In this document: in pieces, positions 9,087 through 22,030 of the stretch
Layout of the letters: each line of letters opens with the position of its first letter
How positions within the stretch are numbered: the first letter of the stretch is position 1
Assembly (NCBI RefSeq): GCF_016405885.1
Contig: NZ_JAEKGC010000006.1
Span: forward strand, 62,001-126,000
Direction of reading: 5' to 3'
Length of the DNA stretch: 64,000 nt
From: Arthrobacter sp. MSA 4-2
GTDB taxonomy: Bacteria > Actinomycetota > Actinomycetes > Actinomycetales > Micrococcaceae
Program-made: the position numbers and the translations under genes
The notes under the pieces: generated by a model
The model's database searches: none
What the model was told of the DNA's origin: nothing
The model's input: the letters and a program-made list of their open reading frames with translations, nothing else

Positions 9087-10142
9087 CTACAGGGAGGCGG
9101 CAGCGTAGATCTCGCGAAGACGCTTCACGGCCGCTGCCGGGTCGTGGTGCTCGGCTATCCACTTCCGGCCCCCGGCTCCGCGCCGGCGCAGGGTTTCCTC
9201 ATCCGCCAGATCCGCGGCGATGAGCTTTGCCATGGCCGCCGGCGAATCCACGTCCTCGTGGCCCACCGGGATGTCCTCCGGATAGAAGCCCGGCGTCAAC
9301 GAAATGTAGAGCGGCACTCCCAGGGCCATCGCCTCCAGCTCGCTCGCTGCAAGGATGCCGGCGGCCTGCCCGACCGCGGCAGTGGATGCGTTCACGAAGT
9401 CGAGGTAGTCGCGGTGGCTCATCCTGGGAACAAGGTGGACCCCGGCCTTTTCCGCGTCGGCGGCCATCGGACCCCAGTCGAGTCCGTAGACATCGAACGC
9501 GCCGCCGCTTACCTGCACGAGCTGACGCGCAGTCTCCAGCTGGCCCGCCGCGTTCTTCGAGTCGTCCCAGCGGGAGACAAAAAACACCCGCGGCCTGCCC
9601 TGCGGGCGGGGAACCGGCGAAGGCAGCTTGGAAAGGTCGATCGAGACCGGCAGGTACTCGGCATCGGGCCGGTGCGGCAGGATGTGCTCGCGCAGGTCTG
9701 GGGTTGTGTACATCACCGCGGCCGCGTTGCGTACGCCCCGGAGAATTGTCTCCCTCCACCGCTCGTCGTACTGGAGGGTGCGGATGTCGGTGCCGTGCAG
9801 CGTGAGCACGTACTTCTTCGGGACGAACCTGGAGTGTTGGGTGACGCCGCCGGAGTGGATGTGAAGCAGGTCGGAGGAAACGGCCCGGCGCGCGAGGCCG
9901 AGGAGCCACGCCCCGCCCTGGGCTGCATACCGGGCTCGGCCCTTGACCCCCGTCAGCGGGTAGTCGGCGACGGCCCGCGGGTAGAAGCTCCAGGGCAGTT
10001 CCTGTTCGGAGGCCTTCGCGAGGATGCGCTCGGCGTAGAAGGCGCAGTCGTTGACGTGGACGACCTTCACCGCGGACAGATCCTGCCCCGCCGCCGGCTC
10101 CACCGGCTTAGTACCGTCCACTCGGGGCATCCTTTTCGTCAT
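9087..10142 (-). CDS. Glycosyltransferase, GT4-like (GT-B fold)
   Basis: 351 residues; the ATG at 10142 is preceded by GGGAGAAG and overlaps the end of the DUF2304 gene by 35 bp. The N-terminal half starts with the beta-strand VKVVHVNDC; the C-terminal half has the donor-binding Rossmann half with FFVSRWDDSKN and an E-rich segment (LAASELEAMALGVPLYIS) typical of retaining GT4 enzymes. It is the last gene of a GT2-DUF2304-GT4 minus-strand cluster. Sugar and acceptor cannot be read from sequence. Predicted cytosolic, membrane-associated assembly of surface glycan. Confidence 0.78.
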   Translation of the reverse strand: MTKRMPRVDGTKPVEPAAGQDLSAVKVVHVNDCAFYAERILAKASEQELPWSFYPRAVADYPLTGVKGRARYAAQGGAWLLGLARRAVSSDLLHIHSGGVTQHSRFVPKKYVLTLHGTDIRTLQYDERWRETILRGVRNAAAVMYTTPDLREHILPHRPDAEYLPVSIDLSKLPSPVPRPQGRPRVFFVSRWDDSKNAAGQLETARQLVQVSGGAFDVYGLDWGPMAADAEKAGVHLVPRMSHRDYLDFVNASTAAVGQAAGILAASELEAMALGVPLYISLTPGFYPEDIPVGHEDVDSPAAMAKLIAADLADEETLRRRGAGGRKWIAEHHDPAAAVKRLREIYAAASL

Positions 10143-10485
10143 TCTTCTCCCAAGGCCGCTCGGCCTCGTCCAGCGCGATGCGCCGCGAGAGCTTCGTCAG
10201 GGTGGTCTCCATGGAACGGAAGCGCTGGTGCGTCGTCGACATGTACACCAGGAAGGAGACGATCAGTGCGTAGAGCACCAGGTCCGTGCCGCGGCCTACC
10301 CCGACGATCCGTGCGAACTGCGTGAGGATCGTGGGGAAGAAGATGGACAGCACTGCGGCGACCGCGAAGAGGAGGATCATGATCCGGCGGATGGCCATGT
10401 GCTTGGCGTTTGAACCCCCGCGGATGAGCACGAGGGAGAAGCCCACGACGACGAGAACCAGGACAAGCTGAACCACAATTAGCAT
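10108..10485 (-). CDS. DUF2304 family small membrane protein
   Basis: 125 residues. Helices at about residues 3-22, 35-58 and 68-88 are followed by a charged cytosolic tail. DUF2304 proteins are usually encoded beside GT2 polyprenyl-phosphate glycosyltransferases and are thought to be their membrane partners; here the gene starts 5 bp after the GT2 stop, fitting that pattern. The 35-bp overlap with the downstream GT4 suggests translational coupling. The function of DUF2304 is not established. Confidence 0.8.
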   Translation of the reverse strand: MLIVVQLVLVLVVVGFSLVLIRGGSNAKHMAIRRIMILLFAVAAVLSIFFPTILTQFARIVGVGRGTDLVLYALIVSFLVYMSTTHQRFRSMETTLTKLSRRIALDEAERPWEKNDEKDAPSGRY

Positions 10486-10490
10486 TTGAA

Positions 10491-11156
10491 TTACCTAAAG
10501 AGCAGGTCCGCCACAATATTGACGGAGTTGAGGAGGGATTGCCCCTTGGATTTTGAATAGTCCGTGTAAATAATTTCGACAGGGTGCTCGGTCCACCGTG
10601 GGCGCATCGCGGAAATCATTTGAACCAATTCGGAGGCGTGCGCCATGCGGTTCTGGGTGATGTGGATGTTCTGGGCCACGCCGCGGTTGAAGGCCCGCAG
10701 ACCGTTGTGCGCATCCGTGAGGGGCATACCCGTGCTCCACCGCGTTTGAAGCGCCGCTGTCCGAAGCACCAGCCTCTTCAGCGCCCCGATCTGGGTGCGG
10801 CCATCAAGGAACCGGGATCCCAGAACGACGTCGGCTTCTCCGCTTTCGATGCGCTGCACCATGTCGGCGGCGTCGGAGACCCGATGCTGGCCGTCGGCGT
10901 CGAAGGTCACGACGCTCGTCATATCCGGATCCTGGAGGGCATACTCCAGGCCGGTCTGCAGGGCGGCCCCCTGTCCCAGGTTTACCGGGTGGTTCACCAC
11001 GACGGCTCCGGCGGCCCGGGCGGCGTCGGCCGAGGCATCGGTGCTGCCGTCGTTCACGCAGACGACGTGCGGGAACACCGGAAGCAGATCTTCGATTACT
11101 GAGCCGATGATGGAGGCCTCGTTGAACAGCGGGATCACAATCCAGGTACGACTCAC
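10491..11156 (-). CDS. GT2 glycosyltransferase (polyprenyl-phosphate sugar synthase-like)
   Basis: 221 residues with the GT-A start IPLFNEASIIGSVI, the VNDGSTDAS loop, and the metal-binding DADGQH motif, as in dolichyl-phosphate mannose/glucose synthases. It lacks C-terminal membrane helices, which the adjacent DUF2304 protein may supply. Its GTG start (11156) has no Shine-Dalgarno sequence; instead TGC-GATACT lies exactly six bases upstream, so the mRNA is probably leaderless. Confidence 0.85.
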   Translation of the reverse strand: MSRTWIVIPLFNEASIIGSVIEDLLPVFPHVVCVNDGSTDASADAARAAGAVVVNHPVNLGQGAALQTGLEYALQDPDMTSVVTFDADGQHRVSDAADMVQRIESGEADVVLGSRFLDGRTQIGALKRLVLRTAALQTRWSTGMPLTDAHNGLRAFNRGVAQNIHITQNRMAHASELVQMISAMRPRWTEHPVEIIYTDYSKSKGQSLLNSVNIVADLLFR

Positions 11157-11168
11157 AAGCCCAGTATC
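11157..11168 (-). promoter_or_regulatory. Extended -10 element for a leaderless GT2 transcript
   Basis: On the minus strand TGC-GATACT ends six bases before the GTG start codon at 11156. The hexamer matches TATACT in five of six places and carries the upstream TGn of extended -10 promoters. This spacing would place the first transcribed base at the start codon. Confidence 0.45.
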
Positions 11169-11506
11169 GCATAAGGGCTCCGCGGAGACACATCGACAGC
11201 CGGCCGGAGGGTCGGCCGCGAAGTGCGGCCAAGAAGGCGGAATTCATTGTCGAATTCGTCCTCGTTGACCATTGGACGGTGGCCGCCCGGGAATTGTGCA
11301 TTTCCATTTTTGGGCCCGCCGGCTCCGGATCGGCGCACAGCATGGGTGGCTCACAAGGGCCGGGGAAATAACCCCGACGGCATCCGGAACTGAACCGTCC
11401 GGGCCGCGCGGCGGGCGCCCTCCACCACCACCCACCGGCCAGGGCTCGGGGAAAGATCGGAGGCTCCTAGCGGGTCCGCGGTACCTGCCCGTGATACCGT
11501 CGACAG

Positions 11507-11527
11507 GTTCGCCGGAGCCCGGCGAAC
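11507..11527. promoter_or_regulatory. Perfect 9-bp-arm inverted repeat upstream of DUF6541 gene
   Basis: Arms GTTCGCCGG and CCGGCGAAC are separated by AGC. The element lies 57 bp before the start codon, so it is either an operator or a hairpin in the mRNA leader. It is followed by CATCTTTCTCT, only weakly terminator-like. Confidence 0.5.
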
Positions 11528-11583
11528 CATCTTTCTCTGCCCGCGCAGATCAGCGCGGCCGCACCTTAGCCGCAGGAGTGTAA

Positions 11584-13545
11584 ATGTCCTGGTGGGACTC
11601 CCTCCCGACCATCGCCGCAGCGATCGCTCTGCTTACCTTGCCGGGCCTGGCGCTGTCAGCGGCGCTCAACGTGCGCGGTCCGCTGTCGATCGGTCTTGCA
11701 CCGGCCTTCTCGGTGGCCCTGTCCGGAGTGTCCGCCGTGGTGCTGTCGTTGCTTGGCATCGGCTGGTCGCTGGGCAGCTTCCTTGTGGCCTGCCTGGTTT
11801 TCCTGGCCGCGGCAGTTCTCGTGAAGCGCTTTGTGTTCCAGTCCGGGTGGGCTGAATTCTCCTTCCGGATCGACCGGGCCACGGCGCTCGGGGGGGCGGT
11901 CGGGTTGGTCCTGGGCGGCATCGCCGCCTCGTACAACCTGGTCCGGGTCTTCGACCACCCAGACAATATTGCCCAGCGCTATGACAATGTGTACCACCTG
12001 AACGCCGTGCGATGGGTGCTCGAGCAGGGGGACGCGTCGACGCTGACGCTCGGCCGGATGCTCAACCCGACAGCGGAAATCGCCATCTATCCGGCCGCGT
12101 GGCATGGCTTTGCCGCCCTCGTCGCCGACGTTGCGGGGCAGCCCGTGCCTGTCGCTGCCAATGGTCTCAACCTGGTCGTGGCTTCGGTGCTGTGGCCCAT
12201 CGGCGTCATGCTGTTGGCCCGGGTGGTTTTCGGTCCTCGGATGGCGCTGATTGCGATCGCAGGCCTGTTCTCGGCGGGATTCCCCGCCTTCCCGCTGGGA
12301 CTCATCGACTTTGGTCCGCTCTATCCCAACCTCCTCTCCTACTCGGTGCTGCCGGCCGCGCTTGCCCTGGCGATGATGGTGCTGAGGATCCGCCCCCGCT
12401 CGGGCACGCAGTATGGCGTGGTTGTACTGGCCTTCCTTGCCTCCCTAGCGGCGCTGGCGCTCGCCCAGCCGAATGGCTTCACTGCGTTGTTGGCGCTGAC
12501 CCTGCCGATCGCCGTCTTCGCCTGGTGGAGGTGGACGGCAGCCCGGATCACGCGGCGCAGCGTCCGCGGGGCCCTTCTGCCCCTCTTCATCGCCGCCGGC
12601 TTCATAGCCGCGTTCGTGTACGTCTGGCAGGCGCTGCTCATCGGCTACAACACCTGGCTTCCTTTCACCCGGTATGCGAGTGCCATCGGACAGGCCGTCA
12701 CGAGCGCTCCCCACAACCGGAGCATTCCGATCGTCATCGCGGTCTGCACCGTAGCCGGGTTGGCGCGCCTCAGCAGAAGACGGTCCCTGTTCTGGCTGCT
12801 GGCGGTCTATGCGGTGGCTGTGGCGCTCTACGTCGTCTCCGCCGCGGAGCCCCGGGGCCCCCTGCGGATCCTGGCCACCGGCAGCTGGTACCAGGACCCG
12901 CAGCGCCTCGCCGCGCTTCTTCCGCTTCCCACCGTGCTGGTGGCGGCATTCGGCGCAAGCTGGATCCTCGCCTGGCTGTGGAGGAGCCTCCTGTGGTTCC
13001 CGCGGACGCCGTCCGCCGCCCAGAAGGTGGTGGTGGGCGCTGTGGTTGCGGTGGTGGCGGTCCTGGGAGGACTGCAGAGCCAGCGCGGCGCGATCGACGA
13101 GTTCGTGCTTGAAGCCCGAAGCCACCACACCTTCGAGGGAAACCCCACCATCCTGTCACTCGATGAACTGGCGCTGCTCGAACGGGTTGACGAAACGGTC
13201 CCTGAGGACGCCGTCATCGCCGTCAATCCGTGGAACGGCGGATCCCTTGCCTACGCGATCAGCGGCCGCAGTGTGACCCAGTACCATATGAGCCCCGGCG
13301 CGCTGCGCCCGGACCTCGCCGTCCTGGCGGAGGAACTCGACGACGCGGCAGCCGGCACGGAGGCCTGCACCATTGCCCGTGAGGAACGCGTGGAGTACGT
13401 GCTGGACTTCGGCGACTTCTACCTCCTCGACCGAGAAGAGGCCTATCTCTACCCCGCCTTCGACGACGCGGCCGGCGCCGCCAACCTCGAACTCGTCGAC
13501 AGCGAGGGCGACGCCCGGCTATACCGGGTGGCGAACTGCTCCTAG
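11584..13545 (+). CDS. Polytopic membrane protein, DUF6541-like (GT-C-like)
   Basis: 653 residues; the ATG has GCAGGAG upstream. At least ten hydrophobic helices fill residues 1-~490, with a loop at ~115-165 containing DNIAQRYDNVYH that is probably extracellular. A ~140-residue C-terminal soluble domain begins with a Glu-rich stretch. The plan (many helices, acidic first loop, C-terminal exterior domain) is that of GT-C membrane glycosyltransferases and of DUF6541 proteins found in actinobacterial surface-glycan loci. The activity is unknown. The gene is monocistronic, between a divergent GT cluster and a strong bidirectional terminator. Confidence 0.7.
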   Translation: MSWWDSLPTIAAAIALLTLPGLALSAALNVRGPLSIGLAPAFSVALSGVSAVVLSLLGIGWSLGSFLVACLVFLAAAVLVKRFVFQSGWAEFSFRIDRATALGGAVGLVLGGIAASYNLVRVFDHPDNIAQRYDNVYHLNAVRWVLEQGDASTLTLGRMLNPTAEIAIYPAAWHGFAALVADVAGQPVPVAANGLNLVVASVLWPIGVMLLARVVFGPRMALIAIAGLFSAGFPAFPLGLIDFGPLYPNLLSYSVLPAALALAMMVLRIRPRSGTQYGVVVLAFLASLAALALAQPNGFTALLALTLPIAVFAWWRWTAARITRRSVRGALLPLFIAAGFIAAFVYVWQALLIGYNTWLPFTRYASAIGQAVTSAPHNRSIPIVIAVCTVAGLARLSRRRSLFWLLAVYAVAVALYVVSAAEPRGPLRILATGSWYQDPQRLAALLPLPTVLVAAFGASWILAWLWRSLLWFPRTPSAAQKVVVGAVVAVVAVLGGLQSQRGAIDEFVLEARSHHTFEGNPTILSLDELALLERVDETVPEDAVIAVNPWNGGSLAYAISGRSVTQYHMSPGALRPDLAVLAEELDDAAAGTEACTIAREERVEYVLDFGDFYLLDREEAYLYPAFDDAAGAANLELVDSEGDARLYRVANCS

Positions 13546-13587
13546 CCCGTGCGGTGCCGCCGCCCGGTCCCCGATCGCATCGGGCGT

Positions 13588-13636
13588 GGAAACAAAGAAT
13601 GCGGAGGCCGCAGCGGCCTCCGCATTCTTTGTTTCC
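13588..13636. terminator. Strong bidirectional terminator with 23-bp perfect arms
   Basis: Arms at 13588-13610 and 13614-13636 are exact reverse complements around a CAG loop. Each stem has a GC-rich tip and an AAACAAAG/CTTTGTTT base, giving a U-rich 3' edge on both strands. It sits between the convergent DUF6541 and wzt genes and should end both transcripts. Confidence 0.9.
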
Positions 13637-13659
13637 GGGGTGGAACGCCGGCGTGAATT

Positions 13660-14388
13660 TCAGCTGGCGCGGATGTGGGCGATCGCGTCTCCCACTTCGC
13701 CGTCCATGACAACCCGGCCGCGCTCGAGGACGATCCCGCGGTCGCAGACCTTGCTCACCATGTCGAGATCGTGGCTGACCACGACGAGCGTCTTCCCGGC
13801 CTCGTTCAGCTCCTTGATCTTCGCCAGGCACTTCTTCTGGAACGGCTCATCGCCCACCGCGAGGATCTCGTCGATGAGGAAGATGTCCGGGTTGGTGTGC
13901 ACGGCCACGGCGAATGCCAGGCGCAGGTACATGCCCGAGGAGTAGAAGCGGACCTCGGTGTCGATGAACTCGCCGATCTCCGAGAACTCGACAATCGAAT
14001 CGAACTGTTCCCGGATCTCTTTTTCGCTCATCCCGAGGATCGAGCCGTTGAGAAAGACGTTGTCCCTCCCGCTCAGATCCGGGTGGAACCCGGCGCCCAC
14101 CTCAATGAGGCCGGCCACCCTGCCCCGGGTTCGAACGCTGCCGGAATCGGGCAGCATGACGCCCGAGATGTGCTTGAGCAGGGTTGATTTGCCCGAGCCG
14201 TTGAAGCCGAGGAGGGCGACGGTCTCGCCCTCCTCCACAGTGAAGGAAACCCCTTCGAGGGCGGAGAACTTCTTATAGAGATCGCCCCGCCTGCCCTTGA
14301 GCAGCCACAGGAAGGTCTCCTTCATGGAGCGCGTATGGCGCAGCACGAACCGTTTCTCGATGCTCTTGATGTCGATCGATATGGGCAT
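13660..14388 (-). CDS. wzt: Polysaccharide ABC exporter ATPase (Wzt/RfbE-type)
   Basis: 242 residues with Walker A GFNGSGKS (61-68), signature YSSGM (149-153), Walker B IFLIDE (169-174) and the H-loop VVSHD. It belongs to the TagH/RfbE branch of ATPases that energise glycan export, in the short form without a C-terminal carbohydrate-binding domain. In mycobacteria the homologous ATPase (Rv3781) works with the Wzm permease to export lipid-linked galactan. It starts 3 bp after the wzm stop and is the last gene of glf-glfT2-wzm-wzt. Confidence 0.93.
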   Translation of the reverse strand: MPISIDIKSIEKRFVLRHTRSMKETFLWLLKGRRGDLYKKFSALEGVSFTVEEGETVALLGFNGSGKSTLLKHISGVMLPDSGSVRTRGRVAGLIEVGAGFHPDLSGRDNVFLNGSILGMSEKEIREQFDSIVEFSEIGEFIDTEVRFYSSGMYLRLAFAVAVHTNPDIFLIDEILAVGDEPFQKKCLAKIKELNEAGKTLVVVSHDLDMVSKVCDRGIVLERGRVVMDGEVGDAIAHIRAS

Positions 14389-14391
14389 TGT

Positions 14392-15287
14392 CTACAACTC
14401 CTGGGCGAAGCGGCCCTCGAGCCGGCGGAAAAGAAGCTGCCCGAGGACGAGCGTGACGATGGAGAGCGCCAGGGCGATCGGGACCCAGAGCGACAGGAAG
14501 GAGGGCGGCAGCGCCTGCGTCTGGTCGGCGGTCGGCATCCAGAACGCGTAGTGGAAGGTCTCTACTCCGACGGTCAGCGGATTGAGCAGATAGATGTTCA
14601 GGGCGGTCTGACCCAGCTGGTCCCGCACCGTGGTCCAGGCGTAGAGCACCGGCGATGCCCAGGTCGCCACCATCAGCAGCAGGTCCACGAGGTTCTCGGC
14701 GTCCCGAAAATAGACGTTGACGGCACCGAAGATCAGGCCGAGACCCGTGGCCATCAGCGCCACAATGATAAACCCGACCACGGCGGCTGCAAGCTGCAGG
14801 ACGGACGGCGTCCACCCGGCGAACAGGCACGCCACGATCAGGATGATGATCTGCGGGAGGAAATGGATGGCGGACACCCAGATGGCGGACACCGGGAACA
14901 GCTCGCGCGGCAGGTAGATCTTCTTGATCAGTCCGCCGTTGAGAACGATCGACCTCGACGCATTGCCAAGTGCTTCCGAGAAGAAGTTGACGAGCACGAT
15001 CCCGGAAAAGAGGTAGATGGCGTAGTTCGGCAGCCCTCCGGGGTTGCGTGCGCTCTGCTCGAGGCCGAGGAAGATGCCCAGCGCGATGTAGAAGACGATG
15101 AACTGCACGCCCGGTTTGACGTAGGACCACAGCAGACCGATGACGGAGCCGCGGTAGCGGACCTTGATCTCCTTATCGACGAGCAGCTTCAGGAGGAACC
15201 TGCTGCTGATGACGTCCCGGAGTCCGGCACCGTGCCCGGGCGAGACCAGGCCGACGGTGCCGTCATCCGGCGTAGAGACTTTCGTCT

Positions 15288-15291
<4 letters not shown>
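14392..15291 (-). CDS. wzm: Polysaccharide ABC exporter permease (Wzm-type)
   Basis: 299 residues, about six membrane helices and the ABC-2 pattern LLVDKEIKVRYRGSVIGLLW near the N terminus. A much longer frame exists, but the GTG at 15291 is right: it overlaps the glfT2 stop as GTGA and has GGAGGG nine bases upstream. It forms the transmembrane path for a lipid-linked polysaccharide with Wzt. Its place directly after a galactofuranosyltransferase implies a galactofuranan as cargo, as for Rv3783 in mycobacteria. Confidence 0.93.
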
Positions 15292-19836
<4,545 letters not shown>

Positions 19837-19845
19837 GATTTTCCC

Positions 19846-20898
19846 ATGCGTATTCTTAGCGTCGTTGGCGCGCGCCCCCAGTTTGTGAAGCTTGCGCCGA
19901 TTGCCGCAGCGATGAAAGGCCGTGCGGAGCACCTCATCGTCCATACCGGCCAGCACTATGATGCGTTGATGTCGGACGTCTTCTTCAGTGATCTGGGAAT
20001 CCCCGAGCCGGACTTCAATCTGGGGGTCGGCTCCGGAAAACACGGTCAGCAGACGGGCGCCATGCTGACCGGGCTTGAAGAGATTTTCGAGCAGGTCCGC
20101 CCCGACTGGGTTCTCGTTTACGGCGACACGAACTCAACCCTCGCTGCGGCGGTCGCGGCCGTGAAGATGCACATTCCGCTGGCCCACCTTGAAGCAGGGC
20201 TGCGCTCGTTCAACCGCCGCATGCCGGAGGAGCACAACCGGGTGCTGACCGACCATGCCTCAGACCTGCTGCTCGCGCCGACCAAGGTCGCCGTCGACCA
20301 TCTCAGCCGTGAGGGTCTCGCCGAACGCACGGTGCTCGTGGGAGACGTCATGACCGATGTCCTGTTCCGGACACGTGCCGCTGTTGAAGCACGCGGCGAA
20401 GCGGTGCCCTTTGGGATGAGCCCCGGAAACTACTACGTCAGCACCATCCACCGTCCTGACAATACCGACGACCCCGACCGGCTGAAGCTGATCATTGAAT
20501 CCCTGGCCGCCCTGGATAAGCCGGTTCTCCTCCTGGCCCACCCGCGGCTCGTCGGCCTCGCCGAGCGCCATGGCCTCGAACTGGAGACCGGGTCCATCCG
20601 GGTCGCGTCGCCGCTGGCATACCCGCAGCTGGTGAATGCCGTCTCCCACAGCGCCGGCGTCGTCACCGACTCCGGCGGGCTGCAGAAGGAGGCCTTCCTG
20701 CTGCGGGTGCCGTGCACCACCATCCGCCCGGAGACCGAATGGGTGGAGACGGTGGACCTGGGCTGGAACGTCCTCGTGTCGGAGGACCTAGGTTCGCTCA
20801 CCTCGGTGGTGCAGCGCCCTGCGCCCCAGCCAACCGACGCCACCCCCTACGGTGAAGGGGCGGCGGCCGAGCAGGTGGTCAGCGCCCTTCTTCGATAG
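19846..20898 (+). CDS. wecB: Non-hydrolysing UDP-GlcNAc 2-epimerase family (WecB/WbpI)
   Basis: 350 residues with the family start VVGARPQFVKLAP, HTGQHYD, the YGDTNST loop, AHLEAGLRSF and the C-terminal TDSGGLQKEA. Members interconvert UDP-GlcNAc and UDP-ManNAc (WecB) or act on 2,3-diacetamido uronic acids (WbpI); sequence alone does not separate these. Because genes for WbpA-, WbpB-, WbpE- and WbpD-like enzymes lie just downstream on the other strand, the WbpI role is attractive. Its last 20 bp overlap the convergent GT4 gene. Confidence 0.92.
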   Translation: MRILSVVGARPQFVKLAPIAAAMKGRAEHLIVHTGQHYDALMSDVFFSDLGIPEPDFNLGVGSGKHGQQTGAMLTGLEEIFEQVRPDWVLVYGDTNSTLAAAVAAVKMHIPLAHLEAGLRSFNRRMPEEHNRVLTDHASDLLLAPTKVAVDHLSREGLAERTVLVGDVMTDVLFRTRAAVEARGEAVPFGMSPGNYYVSTIHRPDNTDDPDRLKLIIESLAALDKPVLLLAHPRLVGLAERHGLELETGSIRVASPLAYPQLVNAVSHSAGVVTDSGGLQKEAFLLRVPCTTIRPETEWVETVDLGWNVLVSEDLGSLTSVVQRPAPQPTDATPYGEGAAAEQVVSALLR

Positions 20899-22030
20899 CG
20901 CGCAGCACCTCGGCGGCGGCGTGACGCCCCGAGGTCCGCAGCGAAGCGTTGTCCTCGACCCACGCAGCCCGCGCCGCCCGGCCATGGTCCGGCTCCTCGA
21001 GAAGCCGGATCATGGCCTTGGCGACCTCGGTCGACGAGAAGCCGCTGGCGTACCCGAGGTCGCCTTCGGCCACCATTCGCGCCGATGCCCCCTTGCCGGC
21101 GTAGATCACCGGAGTCCCGCAGGCCGCCGCCGCATAGATTTTTGTCGGTTTGGCGAAGTCGTAGCCCTGGTCGGGAACGATGCTGACGAGTGAGCCCGCC
21201 GCTCCCCGAATCCATTTGGCCGCTTCGGCCGGCGGCACGACCCCGCCGAAGCGGATCCGGTCGTCGCCGATGCGGGCGGCCCTTTCCTTGAGTGCCGCCT
21301 CGGCCGATCCCTGGCCGAAGAAGTGAAGCCGCACATCGGGGAAGCGCAGCAGCACTTCCTCCATAGCATCGATGAAGATCTCCGCGCCCTGCCACTCCGA
21401 CATCGTCCCCGTATAGACGAAGTACCTGTAGCCCGGCTCGGCTGCGGGCCCGTCCGGGGAGAAGGTTTCGGTATCCACACCGTTGCCGACGACGACGACC
21501 CGGCTCGGGTCGACCGAAAACTGCCGCGTCTGGTCGGCGACGCCCTGTGAGATGGCAATGACCTTCAGCGCCTTCCGCAGCGCCACGCCCTCGATGGACC
21601 GCATGATGCTCACCACCGGCGCCGGAGCACTCGTTGCGGCCAGGGCATCGGTCCAGATATCCGCGGCGTAGTAGACGTAGCGGCGGCGGCGGAGCCATGA
21701 CGACAGCGCGACCATCAGACCGGTGGTCGGAGGCGGTTCGGAGACGACAATATCCGCCCGCGCGGCAAGGAGCCGGAAGAAGAGCGGAAGGTCGAAGCTC
21801 ATGTACTGGACGTAACCACGGACGTTTCCCCCGCTGTCGCGGAGCACCGGCCAGCGCTTGACTCCCTTGGCGGGGCGGGGGTCATCGGTGCCGCGCGGCG
21901 GACGCGTGGTGAGCACCGAGACGTCGGCGCCGGCGTCGTTGAGGCCCCTCGTGAGCGCCTGAAGCCGGAACGCGGCCGCTCCCACCTCGGGCGGATACAG
22001 CCGGGTGGCCAGCAGTACCTTCGACCTCAC
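20879..22030 (-). CDS. Glycosyltransferase GT4 (WbuB-like)
   Basis: 383 residues from the GTG at 22030, which overlaps the oxidoreductase stop as GTGA; the frame stays open far upstream inside that gene. The N terminus VLLATRLYPPEVGAAAFRL and the motifs FVYTGTMSEWQG and PTKIYAAAACGTPVI fit the WbuB/fucosaminyltransferase-like GT4 branch. It closes a seven-gene minus-strand operon that makes an aminouronic nucleotide sugar, so it may transfer that sugar. It converges on wecB with a 20-bp overlap. Confidence 0.83.
   Translation of the reverse strand: MRSKVLLATRLYPPEVGAAAFRLQALTRGLNDAGADVSVLTTRPPRGTDDPRPAKGVKRWPVLRDSGGNVRGYVQYMSFDLPLFFRLLAARADIVVSEPPPTTGLMVALSSWLRRRRYVYYAADIWTDALAATSAPAPVVSIMRSIEGVALRKALKVIAISQGVADQTRQFSVDPSRVVVVGNGVDTETFSPDGPAAEPGYRYFVYTGTMSEWQGAEIFIDAMEEVLLRFPDVRLHFFGQGSAEAALKERAARIGDDRIRFGGVVPPAEAAKWIRGAAGSLVSIVPDQGYDFAKPTKIYAAAACGTPVIYAGKGASARMVAEGDLGYASGFSSTEVAKAMIRLLEEPDHGRAARAAWVEDNASLRTSGRHAAAEVLRAIEEGR

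Larger units (their letters stand above)
11157..11583. other. 427-bp intergenic region between divergent genes
   Basis: This is the only gap over 300 bp. It separates the minus-strand GT2 cluster from the plus-strand DUF6541 gene and must hold promoters for both. I see the leaderless -10 at its left edge, an inverted repeat at 11507-11527 and a GGAG ribosome site just before 11584. Short open frames inside it lack ribosome sites and coding character, so I call no gene. Confidence 0.6.
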
